6,345 bases of DNA from an uncultured Aeromonadales bacterium (GTDB taxonomy: Bacteria > Pseudomonadota > Gammaproteobacteria > Enterobacterales > Succinivibrionaceae). The notes beneath the pieces were generated by a model. It saw only the letters and a program-made list of their open reading frames with translations. It was not told the origin of the DNA and ran no database searches. The DNA lies in assembly GCA_902796095.1 (NCBI GenBank), contig CADBNP010000352.1:1-6345 (forward strand), written 5' to 3'. The translations under genes were made by a program, and so were the position numbers. Below, in pieces: positions 1 to 6,345 of this stretch (within the stretch, counting starts at the first letter, position 1; each line of letters begins with the position of its first letter).

Positions 1-243
1 ACTTGTTACAAAGTGTCTGGAATTATAAAGAAGTATAAGATTGTTGAACAGCTTAAAGAGTACGATCTAGTGAAGGAATTCGGCGAGGGTGTTGACAGAA
101 TCTATCGGGATATGAAAGCCGCAGGTCTTCGTGAGCCTGAATACAGACAGAGCGGATTCATGCTGAAAGCAAGACTTAGGAATCAGAATTATTTGGATGA
201 AGAGTGCAATGTGTCCTGTGATGCAGATCTACCCGATTTCTGA
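1..243 (+). CDS. ATP-binding protein of the AlbA_2/HATPase_c_4 type, C-terminal part (5' end outside window)
   Basis: The frame is open from base 1 and stops with TGA at 241-243, so this is the last 80 codons of a longer gene. The GTG at 13 need not be the start. The best-preserved stretch is VKEFGEGVDRIYRDM followed by AGLREPEY, which matches the end of the HATPase_c_4 domain in putative transcriptional regulators and RecG-like proteins that carry an N-terminal AlbA_2 domain (family knowledge from memory). Such proteins are common accessory genes of uncertain role, often in islands or near toxin-like genes. Two things are odd. The usual RNP.I motif just before this region reads KKYKI here. 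The protein also ends about 25 residues after the conserved part, without the winged-helix tail many relatives have. It may be a decayed or shortened copy. Its codirectional neighbour mraZ lies more than 340 bp away behind a probable terminator, so the two are probably not cotranscribed. Confidence 0.6.
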   Translation, partial: TCYKVSGIIKKYKIVEQLKEYDLVKEFGEGVDRIYRDMKAAGLREPEYRQSGFMLKARLRNQNYLDEECNVSCDADLPDF

Positions 244-500
244 TCCGGTTGAATATTCGTAAATTTCTTCCTGTTCACTGATCCTTTTGATCTTACAGAC
301 TTTCGTTTTGTCGGCTACAAAACAATTTCGACAACAAGTATTGCTTCATGTTCAAGAGCCTTCTGGCTCTTCTCTTCTTTTAAACTTACACCTATGTGTT
401 TTTCTCCGGTTCACAGCCTCTGCAGAAAGGCAAACTCCCTGCCTCTTTGTGAGTAGTAACTTTACCAACTGTATGCTTCTGTCGAATTTTTAATCGTATA
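244..500. other. Intergenic region without a convincing gene
   Basis: No reading frame here has a plausible start, ribosome binding site and recognisable product. The + strand is rich in T and C. It contains a perfect 7-bp inverted repeat (GTTTTGT at 305-311, ACAAAAC at 317-323), a terminator-like hairpin (354-371, listed separately) and a weaker hairpin (AGGCA at 428-432 with TGCCT at 440-444). On the minus strand, three short open stretches in three different frames (about 392-517, 315-400 and 229-345) carry two CRxC motifs. These might be remains of a small cysteine-rich gene, or chance. Confidence 0.5.
354..378 (+). terminator. Probable intrinsic terminator upstream of the dcw cluster
   Basis: AAGAGCC (354-360) and GGCTCTT (365-371) form a perfect 7-bp stem with a TTCT loop, followed by the pyrimidine-rich tail CTCTTCTTTT. 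The tail is interrupted by C residues, so efficiency is uncertain. The opposite strand has no T tract after the stem, so it points toward + strand transcription. It lies about 110 bp after the stop of the left-edge gene and about 130 bp before the mraZ promoter. It would insulate the cluster from upstream transcription. Confidence 0.45.
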
Positions 501-529
501 TTGCTTTTATACATCATGTTTTTTACAAT
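501..529 (+). promoter_or_regulatory. Probable sigma70-type promoter of the dcw cluster (Pmra)
   Basis: TTGCTT (501-506) is separated by exactly 17 bp from TACAAT (524-529), which matches the TATAAT consensus in five of six bases. Transcription would start near 536 and give a leader of about 50 nt before mraZ. An alternative -10 box, GATAAT (535-540), also matches five of six bases but has no good -35 box at 16-18 bp. Either choice puts the start of transcription inside or next to the GTGG repeats. The position matches that of the known promoter before mraZ in E. coli. Confidence 0.5.
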
Positions 530-531
530 AA

Positions 532-556
532 GTGGATAATTGTGGGATTTTGTGGA
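532..556 (+). promoter_or_regulatory. Probable MraZ operator: three GTGG direct repeats with 10-bp period
   Basis: GTGG occurs at 532-535, 542-545 and 552-555, each followed by A or G and then an AT-rich spacer, so the period is exactly 10 bp, or about one helical turn. E. coli MraZ is known to bind TGGG-type direct repeats separated by about 5 nt upstream of mraZ, and the ring-shaped MraZ oligomer suits such phased repeats. Here the array lies 30 bp before the mraZ start codon and directly after or over the -10 region. This predicts that MraZ represses its own operon by blocking RNA polymerase. Confidence 0.75.
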
Positions 557-585
557 TTTTTATGTTTTTGTAGAGAGTCGCTGGT

Positions 586-1056
586 ATGCTGCGTGGTGCT
601 CATGCCGTTACTTTGGACAGTAAGGGCAGGATTACAATACCTACTAGATATCGCTCTTTTCTTGCTGAAGAGTGCGAAGGAAAGTTTGTGTGTACCATAG
701 ATATTCAGCACCCGTGCCTGTTGCTTTTCCCTCTCAATAAATGGGAGGTGCTGGAGAAGAAACTCAGCAGATTATCAAGTATTAACGAGCATGAAAGAAG
801 ACTTCAGCGACTGCTGCTCGGAAATGCCATTGACTGCGAGTCGGATTCGAATGGCAGAGTCCTTATCACTCCTGTTTTGCGGGAACACGCTTCTCTGGAG
901 AAAAATATTATGCTTGTGGGTCAGCTGAACAGATTTGAAATCTGGTCAGAAACCTGCTGGAAGGAAACAATCAGTTCCGACATGGAAAAATTATCTGCTG
1001 CCACATGGTCTGAATCTGAAGGCTTGAAAGGTTTTACGCTAAATGACACCGAATAA
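586..1056 (+). CDS. mraZ: MraZ, transcriptional regulator of the dcw cluster
   Basis: This is a 156-residue protein, about the length of E. coli MraZ (152), with near-identical blocks throughout: LDSKGR, PTRYR, CTIDI.HPCLLL.PL, KLSRLSS, ERR.QRLLLG and the MLVGQ.N.FE.W block. MraZ has two SpoVT-AbrB-like DNA-binding folds. Each is marked here by a DxxxR motif, D11-R15 in the first half and D87-R91 in the second. The protein forms a ring-shaped oligomer on the nucleoid and, in E. coli, represses its own promoter and the genes downstream. The ATG at 586 is supported by the conserved MLRGAH start and by GAGAG at 573-577, 8 nt upstream. The three phased GTGG repeats before the gene are its likely target. 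Its 3' end overlaps rsmH by 14 bp, so the two are probably translated in a coupled way. Confidence 0.97.
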   Translation: MLRGAHAVTLDSKGRITIPTRYRSFLAEECEGKFVCTIDIQHPCLLLFPLNKWEVLEKKLSRLSSINEHERRLQRLLLGNAIDCESDSNGRVLITPVLREHASLEKNIMLVGQLNRFEIWSETCWKETISSDMEKLSAATWSESEGLKGFTLNDTE

Positions 1057-1978
1057 TCACATAACAGTCCTTCTTAACGAAGCTGTGGATGGTTTGTCTG
1101 TGGTTCCCGACGGAATTTACTTTGACTGTACCTTTGGTCGGGGAGGTCATTCCAGACTGATCCTTTCAAAACTCGGACCGAAGGGGAGACTTTTTGCCTT
1201 TGACAGGGATCCGAGGGCTGTTGAAGCCGCTAAATCAATTGAGGATTCCAGATTTTCTATAATTCATGATCGTTTTTCCAATATCAGATCTGTTGCTGAT
1301 GCTTTAGAACTTACGGGAAAGGTAAACGGAATGCTTTTTGATCTCGGAGTGTCTTCTCCTCAGTTGGATGATCCAGGACGCGGTTTCAGTTTTAATCAGG
1401 ATGGACCGCTGGATATGAGGATGGATCCCACGAGGGGAATAAGCGCAGCCGAGTGGTTGAACACCGCTTCGGAGGATGATATCGCCTGGGTTCTGAAGGA
1501 ATTCGGGGAGGAGAGGTTTGCCCGGAAGATAGCCCGTGCGATTGTTACTGACCGAAGGATTAAACCTTATGATAGGACAGTGGAACTTGCTGAAATGATT
1601 TCACGTGTTGTTAAGACCAGGGAGCAGCATAAGCATCCGGCCACCAGAAGTTTTCAGGCAATTCGCATATACATAAATTCAGAACTGGAAGAAATCAGGA
1701 AGGCTCTAAAGGACAGCCTTGATGTTCTTGCACCGGGGGGCAGGATCGCGGTAATCAGTTTTCACTCTCTTGAAGACAGAATTGTTAAGAATTTTTTCAG
1801 AAGTGAATCCCAGGTGCAGGATCTTCCTCCGGGACTTCCTTTAATGGAATGCGATATAAAAAGCAGTTTACACCTTTCGGTACTCGGTAAACCGGTTAAG
1901 CCGTCTGCAGCTGAGATTGAAATGAATGCAAGATCCCGATCCGCAGTGCTTAGGGTGGCGGAGCGGACAGGAGTATAA
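1043..1978 (+). CDS. rsmH: RsmH, 16S rRNA (cytosine-1402-N4)-methyltransferase
   Basis: This 311-residue protein (E. coli 313) transfers a methyl group from S-adenosylmethionine to N4 of C1402 in 16S rRNA, near the ribosomal P site. The older name is mraW. Visible motifs in order are H-I-T-VLLNEAVDGL near the N terminus, the SAM-binding GRGGHS (32-37), the acidic LFAFDRDP (50-57), the family signature DLGVSSPQLD followed by RGFSF (100-117), LDMRMD (123-128), FGEERFARKIARAI (154-167), HPATRSFQAIRI (198-209) and ISFHSLEDRIVK (238-249). The conserved tail KPSAAEIEMNARSRSAVLR (286-304) completes the protein. The ATG at 1043 lies inside the end of mraZ. The nearest Shine-Dalgarno-like run, AAAGG (1027-1031), is 11 nt away, which fits translation by ribosomes finishing mraZ. 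The gene is complete, with no odd residue seen. Confidence 0.97.
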   Translation: MTPNNHITVLLNEAVDGLSVVPDGIYFDCTFGRGGHSRLILSKLGPKGRLFAFDRDPRAVEAAKSIEDSRFSIIHDRFSNIRSVADALELTGKVNGMLFDLGVSSPQLDDPGRGFSFNQDGPLDMRMDPTRGISAAEWLNTASEDDIAWVLKEFGEERFARKIARAIVTDRRIKPYDRTVELAEMISRVVKTREQHKHPATRSFQAIRIYINSELEEIRKALKDSLDVLAPGGRIAVISFHSLEDRIVKNFFRSESQVQDLPPGLPLMECDIKSSLHLSVLGKPVKPSAAEIEMNARSRSAVLRVAERTGV

Positions 1979-2290
1979 ATGAGCGGTTTTTCCTTCAGTT
2001 TACACAAGGTTATATTGCGTGATCTTGTAGAACACAGGTTCATCATCTTTCTGTACGGGCTGATTGTTCTGATGATGTTTATGACAATCATCATTACCGC
2101 TGATACCAAGGTTGAAATTACACAGGTGGAGCGGATCAGCAGAGAGGCTGATGAACTGAACAATGAGTGGCTTAATTTGTTTCTGGAGGAACAGACTCTG
2201 CTTGAGCATTCCAGAGTTATGACAGAAGCAGAGCATAAACTTCACATGATCCGTCCGTCATTGTCTAATGAAAAAATAGTGGAAGAATAG
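1979..2290 (+). CDS. ftsL: FtsL, divisome membrane protein
   Basis: This small 103-residue protein has a cytoplasmic stub of about 20 residues, one hydrophobic membrane segment (about 21-40) and a periplasmic helical region likely to form a coiled coil (about 45-80). FtsL is a bitopic protein that joins FtsB and FtsQ, and this complex recruits and activates the septal synthase FtsW-FtsI. The periplasmic stretch EWLNLFLEEQTLLEHSRV (63-80) followed by KLHM (87-90) and a tail ending EKIVEE matches the gammaproteobacterial family closely. The cytoplasmic part is shorter than the roughly 35 residues of E. coli FtsL. The ATG directly follows the rsmH stop codon. The strong AGGAG at 1969-1973, 5 nt before it, decides the start. 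FtsL is poorly conserved between phyla, so this match is good evidence for a gammaproteobacterium. Confidence 0.95.
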   Translation: MSGFSFSLHKVILRDLVEHRFIIFLYGLIVLMMFMTIIITADTKVEITQVERISREADELNNEWLNLFLEEQTLLEHSRVMTEAEHKLHMIRPSLSNEKIVEE

Positions 2291-2300
2291 CATATCAGTT

Positions 2301-4055
2301 ATGGTTGCAGTGAAAGGAAAGAACAGTCGAAAAAAAATACAGAAACCGATACCGATCTTTATAAGGTGGAGGTACAGGCTTACTGTTGCCTGTGTGTTTG
2401 TTGCCCTTTGTTCTCTCTTTTTAAGACTTTCGTGGATACAGGTAATAGATCCTGACCGTCTCATTCAGGAAGGCGATATGCGTTCAGTTCGCAAGCTTTC
2501 TACGGATTCGACAAGAGGAATTATAACCGATCGTAACGGCGTTGCACTGGCTGTGTCCATTCCTGTGAAGGCTGTTTACTGCGATCCGAAGATTCTTCAT
2601 GATAAAAATTCTATTGATCAGGTAAAGGCCTGGAAGGCGATATCTGAAGTACTGGATGTTCCATATGACGAAATGATGGAAAAAATATCCAATCCGAGAC
2701 GCAGATTTGTTTATCTTCAGAGACAGGTTACCAATTCTGTGGCTGAGTACATAGAAAGTCTGAAGCTTGAGGGCGTTTATATCAAAAATGAGTATAAACG
2801 GTACTATCCGACCGGAGAGATTAATGCACAGCTGGTGGGTATTACCAACATTGATGACCACGGCATAGAGGGTGTTGAGCGCAGTTTTGACGACTGGCTC
2901 AGTTCTTCTCCGGAGGAGCAGAGAGTAAGAAAGGATGCCCGCGGTCATATCATAGAACAGCTTGGAGTAATTAAAGAGGGCAAGAAGGGCGGCAGCATCG
3001 CTCTCAGTATTGATCAGCGTCTTCAGTCAATAGCGTACAGCTCTGTCAAGTCAAACTATGAGGAAAGGCAGGCAACCTCAATTTCTGTTGTTCTCGTTGA
3101 CATCCGATCCGGAGAAATTCTGGCAATGGTCAATGCTCCTTCCTTTAATCCGAATCTTCACACCAAGTATGAGAGCTTCAGAGCCAGAAACCGGGCAATT
3201 ACCGATACCTATGAACCGGGCTCCACAGTGAAGCCGATTGTTGCCATAAGTGCGCTTGAGCACAACATTACCAACTGGGGGGAGGTATTTGACACCCGTC
3301 CGTTCAGAGTGTACCGCAAGACGGTTACCGACAGTCACCATATGGCATCAGGCAATCTGGAGAGCATAATCAAGTACTCATCCAATGTCGGTATGGCTCG
3401 AATATCACTCAGAATGAACCCTAACGATATTGTAAAAACATTTAACGATTTCGGGTTGGGTGTGAGTCCGGATCTCGGGCTTGTGGGGGAGGTTTCCGGT
3501 ATGGTTCCCCATCGCTCAAGATGGTCGGATATAGAAAAGGCTACAATAGGATTTGGCTACGGACTCAGAATTTCACCGGTTCAGCTCGCAAGTGCGTATA
3601 CTACGATAGCAAATTACGGTATTCATAAGCCGCTGTCAATTCTGAAACTTGATCCGGAACAGTATCCGAAGGGAGAGAGAGTTGCCAGTGAAAAGATAAT
3701 GAAGCGGATGTGCAAGACCCTAGAAACGGTTGTAGAAGGCGGAACAGGAAAGCAGGCACGGATCAGCGGTTATACGGTTGCCGGTAAAACAGGTACGGCG
3801 AAGGTTGCTGTTGCCGGTGGCTACGGCAAGGATTATGTCGGAACTTTCGTAGGATTTGCTCCGGCTTCAAATCCTCGTTTTGTCATGGTTGCCATTGTAA
3901 ACGAGCCTAAGAAGGGTGGTGTATACGGAGGTGTTGTAGCCGGTCCTATGTTTTCAGAAATAATGGGAGCTGCTCTGCAGCTGTATAACGTTCCGCCTGA
4001 TGAAAACGGTTCGAAGGATCCAGTTAAGGTGGTTAAATTGGGAAATCGCAAATGA
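2301..4055 (+). CDS. ftsI: FtsI (PBP3), septal peptidoglycan DD-transpeptidase
   Basis: This 584-residue class B penicillin-binding protein (E. coli 588) cross-links septal peptidoglycan in the periplasm together with the glycosyltransferase FtsW. A basic cytoplasmic tail is followed by one membrane anchor (about 25-48). The pedestal/dimerisation domain begins at RGIITDRNG (72-80) and contains RYYPTGE and GIEGVE. The transpeptidase domain covers about 260-560. The three penicillin-binding motifs are intact: STVK with nucleophile S308 and K311, SSN at 360-362, and KTGT at 496-499. FGYGLRISPVQLA (418-430) is also typical of FtsI. The protein is a beta-lactam target. The ATG at 2301 lies 10 bp after the ftsL stop and has no good Shine-Dalgarno sequence; GGAAG (2281-2285) is 15 nt away. 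The next in-frame ATG is codon 60, after the membrane anchor, so 2301 is still the best choice. The stop overlaps the murE start. Confidence 0.97.
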   Translation: MVAVKGKNSRKKIQKPIPIFIRWRYRLTVACVFVALCSLFLRLSWIQVIDPDRLIQEGDMRSVRKLSTDSTRGIITDRNGVALAVSIPVKAVYCDPKILHDKNSIDQVKAWKAISEVLDVPYDEMMEKISNPRRRFVYLQRQVTNSVAEYIESLKLEGVYIKNEYKRYYPTGEINAQLVGITNIDDHGIEGVERSFDDWLSSSPEEQRVRKDARGHIIEQLGVIKEGKKGGSIALSIDQRLQSIAYSSVKSNYEERQATSISVVLVDIRSGEILAMVNAPSFNPNLHTKYESFRARNRAITDTYEPGSTVKPIVAISALEHNITNWGEVFDTRPFRVYRKTVTDSHHMASGNLESIIKYSSNVGMARISLRMNPNDIVKTFNDFGLGVSPDLGLVGEVSGMVPHRSRWSDIEKATIGFGYGLRISPVQLASAYTTIANYGIHKPLSILKLDPEQYPKGERVASEKIMKRMCKTLETVVEGGTGKQARISGYTVAGKTGTAKVAVAGGYGKDYVGTFVGFAPASNPRFVMVAIVNEPKKGGVYGGVVAGPMFSEIMGAALQLYNVPPDENGSKDPVKVVKLGNRK

Positions 4056-5494
4056 ACAGTCTGGAATCTATAAAGGCTTTTACCGGTTTTGATTCTAAGC
4101 TCAAAGTCGGTGATCTTCAGTCTGACAGTCGCAAGGTAGTGCCCGGTGATGTTTTTGTCGCTGTTCGCGGACAGATTCAGGATGGCAGAAAATATATAGA
4201 TCAGTCGGTAGAAAAAGGTGCAGCTGCTGTAATATATGAGAATTCCGACGGATTCAGGTATGAAAAGGACGGGATAGTTTCCATCGGGGTATCAGATCTT
4301 GAGCAGAAGCTTCCCGCCATTGCCAGTGTTTTCTATGGTGAGCCAAGCAGAAAGATCGGACTTATCGGGATTACCGGTACCAACGGCAAAAGCTCAACTG
4401 CCTATTATGTAGCCCAGTTCTTCGGCTATCTTGGAATAAAATGCGGAATTGTAGGAACTGTAGGCAACGGATTTGTCGGTGATCTCAGAACTTCTGTAAA
4501 TACTACTCCAGGTCCTGTTGAGATCCAGCGTGAGCTTATGCGTCAGATTGATTCCGGAGCAGAATATGTGGCAATGGAGGTGTCAAGTCACGGAATAGCC
4601 CAGGGAAGAATTAACGGACTCACTTTTTCCTCCACGGTATTTACAAATATAAGCCGTGATCATCTTGATTTTCATAAGACCTTTGATGCCTATTTCAATG
4701 TCAAGAAGGGATTTATTCTGGCAAATAACGGGAAAAGTGCTGTTATAAACAGTGATGATCCTGTGGTTTTTAACGGCCTGATGTCTGAAATTAATCAGGA
4801 CACGCTGATAACCGTGGGAAAAACAGGAAAATTCCGTATTACAGACATAAAAGCTGAAAAGAAGGGAACGTCCTTCAGATTAAAAACGGAACACGGTGAA
4901 AATACAGTTGTAGTCCCTTTAATCGGTGCTTTTAATGTTTATAACGCCGTTGAAGCCTATGCTGCTGTCTGTGCATCTCTGAAAATTTCGGATGACAGAC
5001 TGATTGGAGCGTTTTCTTCGCTGATTCCTCTTAAAGGAAGAATGGAGATGTTTCATGCAGAATCTCATCCTCTCTGCCTTGTAGATTACGCCCATACTCC
5101 TGACGGCGTTGAGAAGGCTCTTGCCGGAGCAAGGGAGCACACGGCAGGAAAACTTATCTGTGTAGTAGGCTGTGGCGGCGACCGGGACACCGGAAAGCGT
5201 CCGATGATGGCGACTGCCGCATCGGCTTTGAGTGATTATCTTATTTTAACTGACGATAATCCCCGCACAGAGGATCCTGAGGTGATAATCAGAGATATGC
5301 TTAAGGGAAATATTACCTGCGGCTACGAGATTATCCATGATCGTGAGTCAGCTATAAGAAAGGCCGTTTCTCTTGCCACTCCTTCTGATACGGTGATTGT
5401 TGCAGGGAAGGGACATGAGGATTATCAGATTATCGGAACTGAGAAAAGGCATTTTAGTGATCAGGAAGTTTTGAGGAATATTCTGGGTATATGA
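4052..5494 (+). CDS. murE: MurE, UDP-MurNAc-L-Ala-D-Glu:meso-diaminopimelate ligase
   Basis: This 480-residue cytoplasmic Mur ligase (E. coli 495) uses ATP to add the third residue of the peptidoglycan stem peptide. The N-terminal domain has the UDP-binding DSRKV..GDVFVA (25-37). The central ATPase domain has the P-loop GITGTNGKSS (106-115, catalytic K113), the NTTPG substrate loop (150-154), EVSSHG (176-181) and NISRDHLDFH (199-208). K218 aligns with the lysine that is carbamylated in E. coli MurE. The C-terminal domain has LKGRME (327-332), DYAHTPD (345-351) and DNPRTEDP (402-409). DNPR is the established signature of meso-diaminopimelate rather than lysine specificity. The ATG overlaps the ftsI stop as ATGA, with GGGA (4040-4043) 8 nt upstream, so translation is probably coupled. 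All key residues are present. Confidence 0.97.
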   Translation: MNSLESIKAFTGFDSKLKVGDLQSDSRKVVPGDVFVAVRGQIQDGRKYIDQSVEKGAAAVIYENSDGFRYEKDGIVSIGVSDLEQKLPAIASVFYGEPSRKIGLIGITGTNGKSSTAYYVAQFFGYLGIKCGIVGTVGNGFVGDLRTSVNTTPGPVEIQRELMRQIDSGAEYVAMEVSSHGIAQGRINGLTFSSTVFTNISRDHLDFHKTFDAYFNVKKGFILANNGKSAVINSDDPVVFNGLMSEINQDTLITVGKTGKFRITDIKAEKKGTSFRLKTEHGENTVVVPLIGAFNVYNAVEAYAAVCASLKISDDRLIGAFSSLIPLKGRMEMFHAESHPLCLVDYAHTPDGVEKALAGAREHTAGKLICVVGCGGDRDTGKRPMMATAASALSDYLILTDDNPRTEDPEVIIRDMLKGNITCGYEIIHDRESAIRKAVSLATPSDTVIVAGKGHEDYQIIGTEKRHFSDQEVLRNILGI

Positions 5495-6345
5495 TTTCAT
5501 TGAAATTGTCGCAGATAGCGCAGGCTGTTGACGGAAAACTCACCGGTGAAGATATTGAGGTTTCATCTGTAACAACGGATTCGAGAGTTACAGAGGGAAA
5601 TGAACTTTTTCTGGCATTGAAAGGCGAGAAGTTTGATGCCCATGATTTTGTGGCCTCGGCTGTTGCAAACGGAGCCAGAGCTCTGGTTGTATCCAGAAAA
5701 CCGGACACTTCCGTACCTTATATCCTGGTTGATGATACAAGAATAGCTCTTGGCAGACTTGGTGCGTACCTTAAGAGTCTGCTGGCACCTAAAACTGTGG
5801 GTATTACCGGAACCTGCGGCAAAACTTCCGTCAAGGATATGCTTTCGTCCATTCTCCGCCTTGATGGAAGTACTCTGGCAACCGACGGTAATTTCAACAA
5901 TGATATCGGAGTTCCTCTGACGCTGCTTCGACTGAAGCCTGAACATAAGTATGCTGTTATTGAAATGGGAACAAACCATCCCGGCGAGATTTCCTATACG
6001 ACCAATCTTGTCAGACCGGATATCTGTCTGATTAACAATATCGGATATGCTCATATTGAGGGATTCGGTTCTCTTGAAGGTGTTTTCAGGGCAAAGATGG
6101 AAGTGTACGAGGGACTGACTTCGGATGGAACTGCTGTTTTCTCGCGGGACAGCGAATTTTTTGAACAGTTTGCCTCAGCTGATCATCATCGTCATGTAAG
6201 TTTTGGCCTTACTCCCGAGGCTGATGTTTATGCTGAAAATCCTGTATGCAGAGAGGGCGGCTGCTATGAATTTACTCTTAACGCAGCAGGAAACAGAGAA
6301 ACCGTAAGACTTCGGGTCCCCGGGATACATAATGTTTCAAATGCA
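5491..6345 (+). CDS. murF: MurF, UDP-MurNAc-tripeptide:D-Ala-D-Ala ligase, N-terminal part (3' end outside window)
   Basis: The frame is open from the ATG at 5491 to the right edge, giving 285 of the roughly 450 residues usual for MurF. The enzyme adds D-Ala-D-Ala to the UDP-MurNAc tripeptide made by MurE, finishing the cytoplasmic pentapeptide precursor. The N-terminal domain starts MISLKLSQIA and contains TTDSR (28-32) and LALKGEKFDAHDF (41-53), typical of MurF. The P-loop is GITGTCGKTS (104-113, K111). It is followed by GNFNNDIGVPLTLL (133-146), IEMGTNHPGEI (157-167), NNIGYAHIEGFGSLEGV (182-198) and AK at 201-202. The C-terminal domain is cut off just after PGIHNVSNA, so its residues cannot be checked. 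The start overlaps the murE stop as ATGA. GAGGAA (5473-5478) is 12 nt upstream and GGGT (5485-5488) is very close, so coupled translation is likely. Confidence 0.96.
   Translation, partial: MISLKLSQIAQAVDGKLTGEDIEVSSVTTDSRVTEGNELFLALKGEKFDAHDFVASAVANGARALVVSRKPDTSVPYILVDDTRIALGRLGAYLKSLLAPKTVGITGTCGKTSVKDMLSSILRLDGSTLATDGNFNNDIGVPLTLLRLKPEHKYAVIEMGTNHPGEISYTTNLVRPDICLINNIGYAHIEGFGSLEGVFRAKMEVYEGLTSDGTAVFSRDSEFFEQFASADHHRHVSFGLTPEADVYAENPVCREGGCYEFTLNAAGNRETVRLRVPGIHNVSNA

Noticed and set aside
287..493. A 68-codon + strand open frame between the left-edge gene and mraZ
   Set aside because: It has no ribosome binding site, no recognisable domain and no membrane-like organisation. It runs through the terminator-like hairpin and is Leu/Phe/Ser-rich, as expected from a T/C-rich strand.
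244..585. CRISPR array, tRNA or insertion sequence ends in the only sizeable intergenic region
   Set aside because: There are no regularly spaced long repeats, no tRNA-like cloverleaf segments and no terminal inverted repeats flanked by target duplications. The only regular repeats are the short GTGG operator units.
1762..2163. A 133-codon minus-strand open frame across the end of rsmH and the start of ftsL
   Set aside because: It lies antisense to two clearly conserved genes and its residues give no recognisable motif, so it is a shadow frame.
2484..2948. A 154-codon minus-strand open frame inside ftsI
   Set aside because: It is entirely antisense to the conserved pedestal domain of FtsI and has no family motif or ribosome binding site of note.
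5563..6054. A 163-codon minus-strand open frame opposite murF
   Set aside because: The opposite strand encodes a well conserved MurF. The frame has no recognisable domain and is best explained by the codon pattern of murF.

Overview
The window holds the first six genes of a division and cell wall (dcw) cluster, all on the + strand in the order mraZ-rsmH-ftsL-ftsI-murE-murF. This is the classical gammaproteobacterial order. The proteins resemble the Escherichia coli versions closely in length and motifs: FtsI has 584 residues with its active serine at 308, and FtsL carries the gammaproteobacterial EW.NL..EE...HSRV motif. MurE has the DNPR signature for meso-diaminopimelate, so the wall is of the Gram-negative DAP type. 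Base composition is moderate, judged by eye, with frequent AGA/AGG arginine codons, so this is probably not an enterobacterium. A gut or rumen lineage such as Succinivibrionaceae is possible, but that is a guess from style only.

Layout. Positions 1-243 are the 3' end of a gene resembling the C-terminal ATPase domain of AlbA_2/HATPase_c_4 ATP-binding proteins, an accessory family. It may be degenerate. Positions 244-585 contain no convincing gene. They hold a probable terminator hairpin (354-371), a probable sigma70-type promoter (501-529) and three GTGG repeats spaced exactly 10 bp apart (532-555) that look like the MraZ autoregulatory operator. From 586 to the window end the genes are tightly packed: a 14-bp overlap, directly abutting genes, a 10-bp gap, then two 4-bp ATGA overlaps. 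MurF runs off the right edge.

Together the genes encode a regulator of the cluster (MraZ), a 16S rRNA methyltransferase (RsmH), two inner-membrane divisome proteins (FtsL and the septal transpeptidase FtsI/PBP3), and the two cytoplasmic ligases that add meso-DAP and D-Ala-D-Ala to the UDP-MurNAc peptide (MurE, MurF). One promoter could therefore co-ordinate precursor supply with septum synthesis.

I found no convincing new biological system. The places that deserve a second look are the operator/promoter overlap, the possibly decayed gene at the left edge, and a stretch of minus-strand reading frames with paired CxxC motifs in the intergenic region.
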